DNA of 64,000 nucleotides from Anastatus disparis. Lineage: Eukaryota; Arthropoda; Insecta; Hymenoptera; Eupelmidae. The translations under genes and the position numbers were made by a program. Where the stretch lies: positions 5,252,001 through 5,316,000 of the forward strand of contig JAFFSR010000249.1 of assembly GCA_017163975.1 (NCBI GenBank). Reading direction: 5' to 3'. Shown here one piece after another: positions 1 to 12,856 of the stretch (the first letter of the stretch is position 1; every line of letters begins with the position of its first letter). Under the pieces are notes generated by a model that ran no database searches, was not told where the DNA came from, and worked only from the letters and a program-made list of their open reading frames with translations.

Positions 1-1322
<1,322 letters not shown>

Positions 1323-1389
1323 ATAAGATAAAAAATCATAGTAAACTTTGTAAAAATGATATAATGGTTTAAAAAAAGTTATTTTTGGC

Positions 1390-1393
<4 letters not shown>

Positions 1394-1425
<32 letters not shown>
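1394..1425. repeat. (TA)n microsatellite
   Basis: Simple TA dinucleotide run between the family R tail and the J-family MITE. Confidence 0.85.
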
Positions 1426-1427
<2 letters not shown>

Positions 1428-1465
1428 ATAATGGATTGAACATATATATATAATTAAACACATAT

Positions 1466-1857
1466 AATTAGCAAGGGCATGACAGAGCTCGCTACTTTCC
1501 AAAATAATTCATTAATATTTTAATTCCAAGTTCATGAGTAAACGGTGTGTTAGATCGAGTTCTTTCATTACAGTAAGAAAATTTGTTACAAGAAAATACC
1601 GTACATAAAAAGTTATAAACAATTTTTCGAAATATAATATTTTGAGGTTAGACTTATCGAGCTTGATATCTAATTTCCATTCCAAGCTTATAAAAAAATA
1701 ACAAGTTCAAATGATTTTTTATTTTAGCAAAAATTATTGCATTAACATAGCTTTAGCGCGGACAAGTCATTACAATTGTTTCAATTACAAATTAAAAGAA
1801 ATATTAATGAAATAATACAAGCAAAAATCGTGTCCAGCAGCTCCGACATCCCGTTAA
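1466..1857 (+). mobile_element. J-family MITE (TTAA type), diverged copy
   Basis: Similar over its length to 28164-28574 (reverse) and 50734-51143. It ends in ...CAGCTCCGACAT-CCG-TTAA as the other copies do; its left boundary is blurred. No coding capacity. It is the oldest-looking of the three copies. Confidence 0.7.
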
Positions 1858-1860
1858 TGG

Positions 1861-2192
1861 ATCAAAGTCTTATATTTAATATATATTTGAGGTAAAAAGA
1901 GTTTTTATTAAGATGATTTGAAAAAAAAATTATGACATTTGAATTTTTTTTCAGGCTTCAAATTTGTCCTGATACCTTCAACAGTTTTTAAATGTAAATA
2001 CTGTAAATATCTATAAATAATTGTAGATAATGCAATCATTAGAAATAAATGAAAATATTAATATTTATGTTATATTTACAACAAACTTATCTTAATACTT
2101 CAACACATTTATACAATATTATGATTTCTATAAGCAATTTGACAAAACACTCATTTTATCACTATTGCAAATACAAAATTACTAAATAAATA

Positions 2193-2253
<61 letters not shown>
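1861..2253 (+). mobile_element. Foldback element K, left arm
   Basis: Starts ATCAAAGTCTTATATTTAAT; the imperfect reverse complement lies at 19070-19336, ending AGACTTTGAT. The two arms were adjacent across a (TA)n centre before the LTR element at 2254-19069 inserted there. No ORF. Confidence 0.75.
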
Positions 2254-2256
<3 letters not shown>

Positions 2257-3374
2257 AAGATCCTACATAGAAATTTCATGTATATGTGTGATTAGGAGCG
2301 GTGGGGTGAAAGAAAGCACCGAGCGCGCTTTCACTCGCGCGCATATATACGCCCACCGCTATACCTATACACGTGCGAGATGCTTATATGTATATCATAT
2401 CAATCATAATTTACAGCATCGATTCTACGTGGGAGAGGCAAGAGCGATGAGACGATGAATCCGAGGCATCTTGCCGAACGAGAAATGTAGAGAGCAACAC
2501 TGTCATTCCAGTATTCTTCAATAAAATTTAGAAAAGTTAAATCTCGCGTTATATAGTGTATCATTCTTTGCGGTATTGAAAATAAGACGGCGAAATAGAT
2601 CGGCAAACGATCGATCTACGTACCCGTTATCATCATTGCAAAGATTAAACTTTATTGCATCTCAAAATTAAATATTTATCGGAATAATTAAAACTATGAA
2701 ACTTTGATAATTAGTAAATCTTTTCTTTTAATTTGTAAACCAATCCGTTAAGAGAAGTTTGTTGTCATTTAAATAAGTGTAAAGGAAAGTGAAGTTTATT
2801 GGAGATTGGAATTCGAGAGGCAATAAAGGTTATTACCTAATGTCTTTCCTATCATTTCCCTTTTGATTTATAGGTATTAATCGAGAGCATAAGGCCCCGA
2901 AACAGCTGGGCAAGACGCCTTGGCTGCGTACGGGTTAGCTCGTTCTTTACACCAACACTCTTACACACTTACACGTAAATTAAATTGTATTTTCACGTGT
3001 GTAAGATTACAAATTGAATACGTAAAAATTATAGTATTTGAGTTGGCTACACCACTCTCATAAAAAGTAAAGTTTTGCCTTCCTTGCAAACTCATTTAAC
3101 TAATAAGGCTTTTGAAATTTGTGAAATTAGCTTCGCGTAACGGTCAAGAAGAGCCATTCTGTCACTATCTTAATAAACAAGAATTGAGGATACAATCACT
3201 CTCAAAGCAAATAAGAACAGCGCAAAATGAAGCGTTTCCGTTTATGAACGCTTAGTGTGTCGCTGTTCTAACAAACGCACGTAAATTATACATAAAAACA
3301 ATTAAATTTTCTGAAGAGTAAAAAGTATTTAAAATACGCGAATTATGAGGATGCAGGCAAGGTAGGAGCTTACA
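2254..3374 (+). repeat. LR1 5' LTR
   Basis: Begins TGTAAGATCC and ends GGAGCTTACA. It matches the 3' LTR with scattered substitutions and lacks a 36-bp stretch present there (about 18090-18125). A CATATATACG box downstream of a GC-rich CGCGC segment (about 2330-2350) is a plausible core promoter. Confidence 0.93.
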
Positions 3375-3375
3375 T

Positions 3376-3393
3376 TGGCGCCTCATTGGTATT
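3376..3393 (+). other. LR1 primer-binding site
   Basis: TGGCGCC begins one base after the 5' LTR. TGG pairs with the CCA tail of a tRNA, and TGGCGCC is the start of PBSs that use lysine-type tRNAs. The match is convincing for only 7 bases, so the primer identity is unresolved. Confidence 0.6.
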
Positions 3394-3764
3394 ATAGATT
3401 TAGGCTATTTATAAAACAATAAAATTAAAAATATAAAATTATACCTAAATCTATAATAGTCACGACCGTAACTCATGCCCGAACACAAAAGTACCGCGAT
3501 ATAAATTTAAGAAATAAAATTAGGAATAAAACAAAAATTAAAAGCAACAAAGTTGCCATTTTGATTACAACAATACATGAATTAAAATCTGTGTCATTAA
3601 CTACAGAATTTTTTGAAAAAATCGTAATTAGACATATATAAAATTAAAAAAAACCAATAACGTAATGGTTAACATAAAAGTATGTGATTTTATAAAAAAA
3701 TCAACAGAAAAAAAATAATTATAATGAAAAATGTCACAATTTAAGTAAAAAATTAGATCTTCTA

Positions 3765-4080
3765 TTGCAAAAAAGAACTAAAAATAATAAGAAAACAGAG
3801 CTTTTCGTATTAAACAACACAGAATTCTATAAAATTGTAAACGCTGTAGCAACTAATATAGAAAAACGAAACGAAAACTTAAATTTTATGCAAGTAAAAA
3901 TAAAGAAAATAGTAGCATATTCACAATATTTAGAAAAAAAACGTAACACAGATAGCAAATAAAGTAAATGAAAATACGATTAAATTAAACGAAGTTAGAT
4001 TCAAATTTAATTATAACATGCCACAAATGGTAGAAAACTTACATGAAATAGAAGTTGAAATAGAGAATATAAAAGAAAAA
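3765..4080 (+). pseudogene. Small pre-gag ORF of LR1, interrupted
   Basis: A lysine-rich reading frame runs to 3962, then a stop, then continues as a segment containing FNYNMPQMVENLHEIE (about 4003-4062). A homologous segment with FNYNTPLIVGHLYEIE occurs in LR2 near 29250-29310, so the region is conserved between two related elements and probably coded for a short helical protein ahead of gag. Here it is cut by the family R insertion that begins just after 4082. No known domain was recognised; function unknown. Confidence 0.5.
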
Positions 4081-5289
4081 ACGGTGCCAAGTGCATTGGC
4101 GGAATGCTTTCTCATAGAGCTCTTTGAGTTTCATTAATTTTTTTATATTTGTTTAAATGTGATTTTAATATTAAAAAATTGTCTAACATTAATATTTACT
4201 CATATTGTACTTTATAAATTTCGAACATATATGCTAGTTGTTTGCTTTTTCAACATTTATAATGTAATACAAAAAAATTTGTTCCATTGAAAAAATGATA
4301 TAATCTAGTAATAAAAAGAATGATGACAACAAAATTTCTAATCTTTACAAAATGCAATCATATTTATATATAAATACAGTTCATGTTTATAGCTCTATAA
4401 AAAAAAGCTACTCTATGGATACCAATTTCCAATTACTTCCCGTCTACTTATACAAAAACATAGATAGTATGCGAAATTTGAAGCAAATCCATCGAGTAAT
4501 TTTCGAGATCTAATTGGCTGAATAAATAACATTTTCTTTTCAAAATTTCTTTTTCAAAATTTTAAAAATGCTCTAAAATTAAAACCACCCTATGAAAATC
4601 AATTTTTAAGAATTTCCCTTCTTTCGGCAGTTGTAAATGATTTCCCTGCAAATTTTAGAACAAATCTATCGAGTACTTTACGTAAAATAAAAAAAATAAG
4701 AAAAAAAAAATCGAAATTTTTTTTTCAAATCTTTAAAATTCTCTAAAATCGTAACCACTCTAAGAAAATTAGTTTTTAAGAACTTATTTTTTTCAGACAA
4801 TATCGAATTGGTTGTACAAAAATTTTGGAAAAAATTTATAGTATGGTTTACACAAAATAGAAAATAAATAAAAAATTAAAGTTTTTTTTTAATTTTCAAA
4901 ATACTCTAAAATTAAAACTGTTCTGAGAAAATATGTTTTCCAAAGCTTGTTTTTTTCAGACAGTAGCGAATAACTTGCATTTGAATTTTGGAGCAAATCT
5001 ATCAAATGGTTTTCGTAAAATAGAAAAAAATTAAAAATAAAAATTTTTTACAAAATTTTAAAAATGCTATAAAATTAAAAGTGCGCTAAGAAAATCAGTT
5101 TTCAAAAATTTTTCTACTTTTGGCAGTCGAAATCAAGTTCCATACAAATTTTCAAACAAATTCTTTGAGTAGCTTACGTAAAATACAAAAAAAAAGAAAA
5201 ATCGAAAGTTTTTTAAAATTCTTAATATGACTCTAAAAAAAAGCTACGCTAAGAAAACCAATTCTCAATAGCTTCCGCACCAGTTGATC

Positions 5290-5696
5290 GAATAAAAAAT
5301 TTTTAACAAAAAAAAAACCGACTTCAAAAAATGCACTGAAAAGTAACAAATAATTTATTATCTTTAGAAATCATACAAATAATTGGTGAAATACAATTTC
5401 AGAAGTCGGCGTCTAATTCCTCAATGAATGTAAACGTTATTTTTTAACAATAAATGTAAACGTTATTTTTTAACAATAAATGTAAACGTTATTTTTGAAC
5501 AATGAATGTGAACGTTATTTTTAAAAAAATTGACTTAGTCGTTCTGCTTACGCACCACAGATTTAGAATTAGACGCCGACTTCTGAAATTGTATTTTACC
5601 AATTATTTGTATGATTTCTAAAGTTAATAAATTATTTGTTACTTTCCAGTGCATTTTTCGAAGTCGGTTTTTTTTTTTGTTAAAAATTTTTTATTT
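5290..5696. mobile_element. Foldback repeat N, copy 1
   Basis: An imperfect palindrome with arms beginning AATAAAAAATTTTTAAC and containing AACCGACTTCAAAAAATGCA. A related palindrome lies at 47066-47475. The centre of this copy carries four roughly 26-bp units containing TGTAAACGTTATTTTT (5423-5526). It belongs to a larger host repeat that continues to about 6016 and resumes after the LINE, ending near GAAGTCGGTC at 9275. Confidence 0.75.
5423..5526. repeat. Tandem repeat, about 26 bp x 4
   Basis: Four head-to-tail copies of a unit with core ATGTAAACGTTATTTTT. The homologous region of the second copy (47292-47342) has only two units. Confidence 0.85.
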
Positions 5697-6016
5697 GTCA
5701 TTTTTTAGTGCAATGTTTTTAAAATCTTATTTTTTGTAAAAAATTTCGTTTTGATACTTTTAAAGTCGGTTTTTATTTATTAAAAATTTTTTAAATTGTT
5801 TGTTTTTGTTAAAAAATTTTTATTTTCTATCTTCTAGTGAATCCCCTTACTAAAAACGCAAATATAGGTAGACCCACTAATTACATTGAACTTCCATTAT
5901 TAATTCATAACGCATGCATTAGTACACCACCAAGCAATATATAGCAGGAAAGAAAGAAGGCTCAACAGTACAGTGTCGTTATGTGTGCATGTATACATAT
6001 TCAAGCTCAGGTAAGA

Positions 6017-8873
6017 TAGATAGATAGATATTTAAATTTATTAACTGTACATTATGTTGTACAACAAAAATAATACAAATTCGTAAGTATATATATATAA
6101 AATGAGATACTAAGTAAAAATATAATTAAAATAATGATACAGTAATTAAAATAATTAAAGCCTAGCTCGGAGCAGAGGCTCATTCTCAAGGGAAAGGTAG
6201 TGCGAATATGTTGATGCCTTGAATAATGCCAACGATGAAGAATCTCTTAAAGATGATGGTAGACCGTTCCATAGTTGCGATGACACAACCAGGAACGATC
6301 TTTGGTGATACTCGGTAGATGAAAAAGGAATGGTTAACGGTCTCACATCACCCCTCAGTGTCCTCACAGGCCGGCTCCACAAATATCTAGAATAAAGATA
6401 TGAAGGTGAGCATGACAAAAACATTTTGTATAAGAAGGTAGTAGCGAAGTAGTTTCTTCTACCCAAAGTGGATAACCAGCCTAGAGAGGACCTATAAACA
6501 GAGATGTGCTCGCGCCTACTTACACCATAGATGTAACGAATACCAGAGTTTACAACCCTTTGAAGCCTCAGATCGAGTTCAGCAGAAAGGTCAATATAGA
6601 CCAAACAACAGTAATCAAGTAAAGGAAACAGCAAAGAACGGATAAGATGCTTACGTAGTGCAATGGTGGTACTTTTTCGAAAGAAATTTAATCTATAGAG
6701 CAATGAGTGACTCCTGTTACACACATGCGCAATTTGGTCCTTCCAGTTCAACTTACTATCAAGCCATACACCAAGACTACGAACAGAAGATTCAAACTTA
6801 ATAAGATCACCGTTTATTGGAACACCAGTGATGTGTAATGAGGGCAGCATATTGACATAGAAATAAGATCCAATAATAATAGCCTTTGTTTTGCTCACAT
6901 TTAATTTCAGATGATTTTTTGTCGCCCAGTTAACAATACTGACAGCTTGATCACTCATGAGAGCAGTAACAGAAGCCAACTTAGCAATTGGGAAGTGAAT
7001 GTACACCTGAAGATCATCAGCATAGATAAGATGCTGCACATCGGCATGGAAGTCAGCAGCCACATCATTGATGTATATAGAAAACAACAGTGGACCAAGG
7101 ACAGAGCCCTGGGGAACACCAGTATTTAATGTTACATAGTCAGATGCATTACCATCTGCATCAATAACAGCCTGCTGTCTCTCAGAGAGATAAGACGCAA
7201 ACCAACGCACAACTGAATGCGAGATGTCAAGAGAAGACATTTTTCTGAGCAGAGAGACATGGCATACCGTATCAAATGCCTTGCTGAAATCAAATAGCAA
7301 CAGCAACGTCACATAGCGTCTGTCCATATTGCGTCTAATGTCCTCAGTTAGTTTCAGTAGTGCGGTCTGAGTACTATGTCCAGTTCGAAATCCAGTCTGA
7401 TAAGGGTCCAGTAGCTGTCGTATAGTCAGGTAATTGTAGAGTTGATCATGGACTAGACGTTCAAGAACCTTGGACATAAAAGATAATAAAGAAATTGGCC
7501 TAATGTCACCAAAAGCTTGAGGAGAGGAGATTTTGTTTATTGTAGTGACCAGTGAGATCTTCCAGCATGAAGGAAATAAGGATTCACGCAATGAGTCGTT
7601 ATAAATACGACATAACAAAGGCCCAATGACCGGAAATGCCGCACGGACAAAAGATTGAGGAACAGCATCAAACCCTCTGGCCTGTGAAGTTGAATGACAA
7701 ACAGCCATCCATACCTCCTCCAAAGTAACTGGATTAAACTTAAACATGGGTTTAAGTGGTTCATCTAGAGCAAGTGTATTCATGTAATCAGAAATGGAGG
7801 GGACCAGAGGATCAAACGCAACACTACCAAAATACCGATTCAAATCATTAATTGAAAAAGAATGTCGAGAGTCACTACTGCTGGAACATACGCCCAGGTT
7901 CTTGAGTTCTTTCCAGATCTGTCTTGCGTCAGTAATCTTAGATAGTCTGTCGTGGTAATACAGTAATTTAGCTGATTCGATGCATGAATGGGCCCGATCT
8001 CGAGCATCTCTATAACATATAAGATCAGCACGCAGCCTAGTACGTTTGAAGCGTCTGTAATGCCTATCTCTCTCAGAGATTAAGCGGTGATGCTCAGAGG
8101 TAAACCACGGACGATGACTCTTGCTCTGTCGAACACGCCTAACAGGCACAAACCGTGAGATAGCTTCATTAAGATGAGTGTAAAGACATTCAAGGCGAGC
8201 CAAAAGAGAAGAGTCACCGCTACACACAGCACAATTCAGCGATCGAAAATAATCAAGAATAGCAGCCTCATCAACCGCTTTATAATCATGATAAGTAAAA
8301 TTATTAAGTGTAGGCCTAGAGAGAGACGACTTCACAGTCGCAGCAATAAAATCATGTCCGTCAATAAATGGTACATCAGTCTTCCAATAATCAAGCAGTA
8401 AGTCATTGGCATCGACAAGGCACAAGTCGAGCCACGTATCAGAGGAATAAGTATGATGCGTAGGTCCATAAGGCACTGAAAAAAGTGCATTTTTCTTAAT
8501 AAGGCTCTTCAGGAACACAGAATCATCAGATTCAGAACACAAATTAGTGTTGAAATCTCCTAAAACTACCTTCGTACTATAATTGTGCATATGAGTGGTC
8601 AAATCAGGAATAAAGTCCGTGTTGGCCAAAAATGGAGCGTGAGGTGGTCTATAAACAACACCAACGAAAATGGGTGAAGCCAAGTCAGATGAGTTGACCT
8701 CACAGAAGAGATACTCAGGTAAACCAGGCTTACCACTCCAGCTTCCAGAGGATGAACAGAGACGCACAGAAGTGAGAGAGCAGTGTACAAATAAAGCAAC
8801 ACCACCTCCCCTGGTGTTACGATCCTGTCTATAAAGCACATACCCATCAAGAGCAATCAAAGAATCACAAACT
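6017..8873 (-). mobile_element. LINE1: 5'-truncated non-LTR retrotransposon
   Basis: A minus-strand element with 3' tail (TATC)n at 6017-6031. AGGTAAGA occurs on both sides (6009-6016 and 8874-8881), giving an 8-bp target duplication. The upstream side continues into a (GA)n tract (8881-9006). It is truncated inside the endonuclease domain. A relative (LINE2) lies at 44808-46592. Confidence 0.9.
6155..8873 (-). CDS. LINE1 ORF2: endonuclease (partial)-reverse transcriptase
   Basis: One open frame of about 905 codons, starting inside an AP-type endonuclease domain (RNTRGGGVALFV, then GDFNTN and DWK-like blocks) with no true start because the element is 5'-truncated. The RT domain follows: SFVRAAFPVIGPLL, the fingers block DIRPISLLSFMSKVLERLV, FDFSKAFDTV (first catalytic Asp), GVPQGSVLGPLLFSIYIND and YADD (catalytic pair). 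A C-terminal region with LRLQRVVNSGIRYIYG ends at 6155. No RNase H was seen. The block layout resembles CR1/jockey-type elements; the exact clade is unresolved. The long open frame suggests a fairly recent insertion. Confidence 0.9.
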
Positions 8874-8875
8874 AG

Positions 8876-8880
<5 letters not shown>

Positions 8881-8938
<58 letters not shown>

Positions 8939-8941
8939 AGG

Positions 8942-9006
<65 letters not shown>
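8881..9006. repeat. (GA)n microsatellite with GGGA units
   Basis: A pure GA run interrupted by four GGGA-type units (about 8932-8948). It abuts the 5' end of LINE1. The long minus-strand ORF through it is a Ser-Leu artefact. Confidence 0.95.
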
Positions 9007-9009
<3 letters not shown>

Positions 9010-9671
9010 GCGAAGTATAAGGGAGGTAAATGAGAAATCAAAACACCCGGTTTTTTTCTTAATTTGATAATTGGGTCATACAAACCGAATATTGGCCCAA
9101 TAATTATTGGACACGTATGGGACCTTCCTGCAGACATTCTCTATTAGATAAGAAAAAGTTTTTCTGAATCGGTTAAGAAATGATGGAGTTATGAGGTAAC
9201 AGACATAAAAAAAAATAAAAAAAAAAAAAAAATTCAGTCGAATTGAGAACCTCCTCCTTTTTGAAGTCGGTCAAAAATTGAATTGTATCGAAAATTTGAA
9301 GTAAATCCATCGAGTAGTTTTTAAGATTTTATTGGCCTAATAAATAAAAATATTTTTTTCAAAAATTTCAAAATGCTCTAAAATTAAAACTAAGCTAAGA
9401 AAATCAGTTTTTCAAAATTTATTATATTTGAGCAATCACAAATAATTTCCGTGCAAATTTTGAAGCAAATTCATCGAGTAGTTAACAAAAAAAAACCAAA
9501 AAAATGAAAAATCGAAAATTTTTTTTTTCAACAACTCTAAAATGAAAACTACGCTAGAAGAACCAATTATCAATAGCTTCCCAGCAAGTTAGTCAAAAAA
9601 CTAAATTCCATGCAAAATTAGAAGCAAATCCATCGAGTAGTTCTCGAGATACAATTTGCTAACTGAAATCA

Positions 9672-9707
9672 TACATCCACACACACACACACACACACAT
9701 ACACACA

Positions 9708-9738
<31 letters not shown>

Positions 9739-9766
9739 GCACGCACGCACGCACGCACACACACAT
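9672..9766. repeat. (CA)n microsatellite, interrupted
   Basis: The CA tract of the second family R copy, broken by TA steps and a short CACG run. Confidence 0.9.
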
Positions 9767-10859
9767 ACAGACATTTTCTGGAAGCCACTTTTTTCGACTC
9801 ACCGAGTTAAAATATGTACAAATTAATAAAAAAATAGAAAAAAATTTTTTATATCGATACAATGCTGTCTCTATGAGAAAGCAAAATGAATAACTAAATT
9901 AAAGACATAGAAAAAATCTAATAAATTAAAAGCAAAAATAGAAAGCAGAAAGAAATTCAAAAAGAAAAATTGAAAATACTCCGAAAAGAAAGAAAAGTCT
10001 AAATAATTTTAAATTTAAATATTATTCGCGATAACGTTAAAATTTTAAACGACATAAAAGCCGAAAATTTTTGGATTATTTCCAAGATCATAATAGGTAG
10101 TATAGTTAACACCGCCAATCCGCAAATGTAAACAAAGCGATAAAAAGTGTGTATTGATGAATTTAAGCGTCGATAAACTCAAATAAAATTCAACATAAGA
10201 AATTAAATAATATCTCTAAATTAGAATATTGTAAGCAGTGACACTCAACCAGCACAGTGGTGCTCAATTTGTGCTTCACTAATATTTATATATGAATTCA
10301 AATAAATAAATTTAAAATTAAAAGATAAGAAATATATTAAATCAAATAAATTAAATTCAAATTCAATAGACACTTTGCAGGTTCTGTGTCACACTTATGC
10401 ACAAAGCTCACATATGAAATAAATTATACAGTAGCGTTTCACAGTAAGCGCACAGACAATTAAAAGAGATAGAACAGTAAAAGTAACAGATTGATTCCTG
10501 ATATACAAAAAATAACGAGTAATTGAAAACATTCATAGTAAATCTACTTAAATAAATAAATTTAATCAAAAAGAAAAGAGAGAAAATTATGTTAAAAACA
10601 AGGAATAAAACTAAGTATTATAAATTAGTATAAAAATAGTATACACAGTTAATAGACCATTTTATACAAATTTCTATTAAATTATCGGGATTAATCAAAA
10701 AATTTGTTTTTCTCTTTTGTTCTTGATTAAAAACTAATTTTTATTGCGAACGTAAAACAAAGTCAAGAAACAAGATTCAAGAAGAAGTTAGATAATAAAA
10801 TTAAAGAAGAAAAACTTGAAAAGAAAAAAAAATATATATCAAAAAGGCGAACAAAAGAC

Positions 10860-12487
10860 GCTCAACGTTATTAATGAAAGAATTGGAAAATGCTGATCAA
10901 TCTTTTGATGTTAATAATCAAACAAAACAAATTAAATGGATGAGGGTAGTAACAGATGAGTTACAGGAATTATTTGCAAAATAAGGAGAATTGGACGGAA
11001 AAATGAACGTATCTACAAATTCAGAAAAATCAATACATTTATATTTAGAAAGAACAGCACACGCAGAAACGGAAAATTTGAGAGAACAAGTAAATGCATT
11101 ATCTGAGAAAATAAAAAAATTATCAGAAGATAACATTGGAATGAAAAACTTACTTAACAAGTATAAAAGACAAAATACTCTATTGTCAGAATGAAATAAT
11201 AAATAAGTCGAAGAATTACATTATTAAAAATAGCAATAAATGAAGATGAAGCCATAAAAATGGTACATAACAACTTGAACAGAAAAATAGACGAATTAGC
11301 AGCAGAACAAGATGAAAAAATAAATCAGTTACAAGAAAACATACAAAAAAAGTGGCTGAACAAACAGTTACAAATAATAATGATAATTCAAATAAAATAA
11401 AGATACCAATACCAAAATACGAAGGTATCGAAACAGAAAGGCCAGTAAAGTTCTTGAACGAACCAGAAAAATACATGGCATTGAAAAACTTGAATTAAAA
11501 ACAAAAATTGGAAATGCTACAAACAGTTCTGCAAACGGAGGCAAATAATTGGTGGTACATCTACCAAGATGATGTACAGACATTCGAAGGTTTTAAGGAT
11601 CTTTTTATAGATGAATTCTGGAATAAGGATATACAAAGAACTTCACGGAGAAAAGTTGAGTTTGGGCAGTATTACCAACGAAGATAGACGCTTATAGAAG
11701 CGTACTTCTGGGTTAAATTTTTCGTCCGATACGCTGGGTAACACTTTAACATTGTTTGTATATCTATACATATAAAAAATTTGATATATATAGATATAAA
11801 AATACATGGGATCTAGTGGCGCCCTCAGTAGCTGGGTAACTCATTTTTGGCAGAAATTTCCCATTTAAGAGTACGCTTCTATAAGCGTCTATCTTCGTTG
11901 GTATTACGAGAACGGTAAAATGTCAAAGGTAACATACGCAACACAAATGTTTAGCTTCGCAAAAGAGTTAGAATTGCAATATGATGAAATAGAATCAGCA
12001 GACAAAATATGCAAACATTTCAGCAGAAATGTAAAGCAAGCATTTCAATTCGCTTAAATAAAAGATAAAAATACACTTTTTAAAATACTGACAGACTATG
12101 ATAATGATGATAAAAAACAAATAAATAAAGGTGGAATAAAACAAAAAACATATGGAAACCAAAACCAACAAAACGGCATAAACATAAATAAAAATGAAAA
12201 TGAACAACACACGAGTTCTGCAAATAGTTATCAAGAAAGACAACAAAATAGGTACCATGAAAATACAGCGAACACAAAAAAGGAATATAAAAATAATTAA
12301 CGAAAACCAGAGGAAAGATATAACATAAATGCAACAAAAATTCAACAAAAACCACCAAAATATAATATACAAAGAGAAAAATTTAAATATCCAATAGACC
12401 ATAGAACATTAAAAAAGAATTATCAAGAAATCGACATAACGAAAATTGATTTAAATGAAAAAAATGAAAGTAAGACTCAGGAAAACT
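10860..12487 (+). pseudogene. LR1 gag region, decayed
   Basis: The N-terminal part (about 10871-11193) is charged and helical and likely a coiled coil (EKIKKLSEDNIGMKNLLNKY). A capsid-like part at 11395-11640 contains IPKYEGIETERPVKFLNE and EANNWWYIYQDDVQTFEG, matching LR2 gag (30780-30990). The C-terminal part (11907-12487) is rich in Asn, Gln and Lys. The frame is broken by stops (10983, 11191, 11497 and others), by a frameshift near 11350 and by a 227-bp MITE. No CCHC zinc knuckle is visible. It is called gag from its position and its match to LR2. Confidence 0.75.
11675..11901. mobile_element. 227-bp MITE with TATTA duplication
   Basis: Terminal inverted repeats CCAACGAAGATAGACGCTTA... 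and the reverse complement at the right end; the subterminal ACGCTTATAGAAGCGT is itself a palindrome. TATTA occurs on both sides (11670-11674 and 11902-11906). Removing the element and one TATTA restores the gag frame to FGQYYENG, matching FGQFYENT in LR2. Confidence 0.9.
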
Positions 12488-12488
12488 A

Positions 12489-12833
12489 GTGCAGGTTGCA
12501 GACAGTAATTTAAGGAAAGGGGCAAAGCCTGCAACAAAAAATAAATCTCCAATAGAAAAAAAAGACTGTCAAGTAAACACTATTATAGAAAACGTAAAAG
12601 ATATATTAATACACGATGTAGAGCCAACAGATGTGGAAAAAATGATAATCACATGTCCTGAAATAAATATTGAATTAGAAAACATAAGCAAAAAAGCACT
12701 TGTAGATACAGGTAGTGAGATAACCTGTATATCAGAAAAATTTTATTTCGCAAACTTAGATAAATTAGAAAATTGTCCAATATTACTGATCACATATAAA
12801 GTGATAAAAACAGCAACAGTGATATTAACATAA
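12489..12833 (+). pseudogene. LR1 aspartic protease region
   Basis: Retropepsin-like: the active-site triplet sits in KALVDTGSEITCISEKFY (about residues 73-90 of the frame). The frame begins just past the gag stop at 12487, in another phase. The C-terminal half of the protease is not recognisable. The coding sense continues in another frame from about 12820 into the RT ORF, so there is a frameshift and probably a deletion between protease and RT. Confidence 0.75.
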
Positions 12834-12856
12834 AATACACTGAACATAATGTAAAC

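Larger units (their letters stand above)
4086..9883 (+). mobile_element. Family R repeat, full-length copy with internal insertion
   Basis: The 5' end has a small hairpin (GCCAA-GTGCA-TTGGC) followed by TGCTTTCTCATAGAG (4105-4119); the 3' end is the inverted CTCTATGAGAAAGCA (9869-9883), so 15 of 15 bases are inverted. The body consists of about 100-bp degenerate units (4480-5280 and 9290-9660). A second repeat (about 5290-9275) carrying LINE1 splits it. It disrupts the pre-gag ORF of LR1. No transposase was recognised, so its class is unknown. Confidence 0.75.

Noticed and set aside
8865..9137. Ser-Leu-rich ORF
   Set aside because: Reads through the (GA)n tract beside LINE1.
11995..12402. 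Hydrophobic minus-strand ORFs opposite LR1 gag
   Set aside because: Antisense of an Asn/Lys-rich gag tail; A-rich sense strand gives Phe/Leu/Ile-rich antisense frames.
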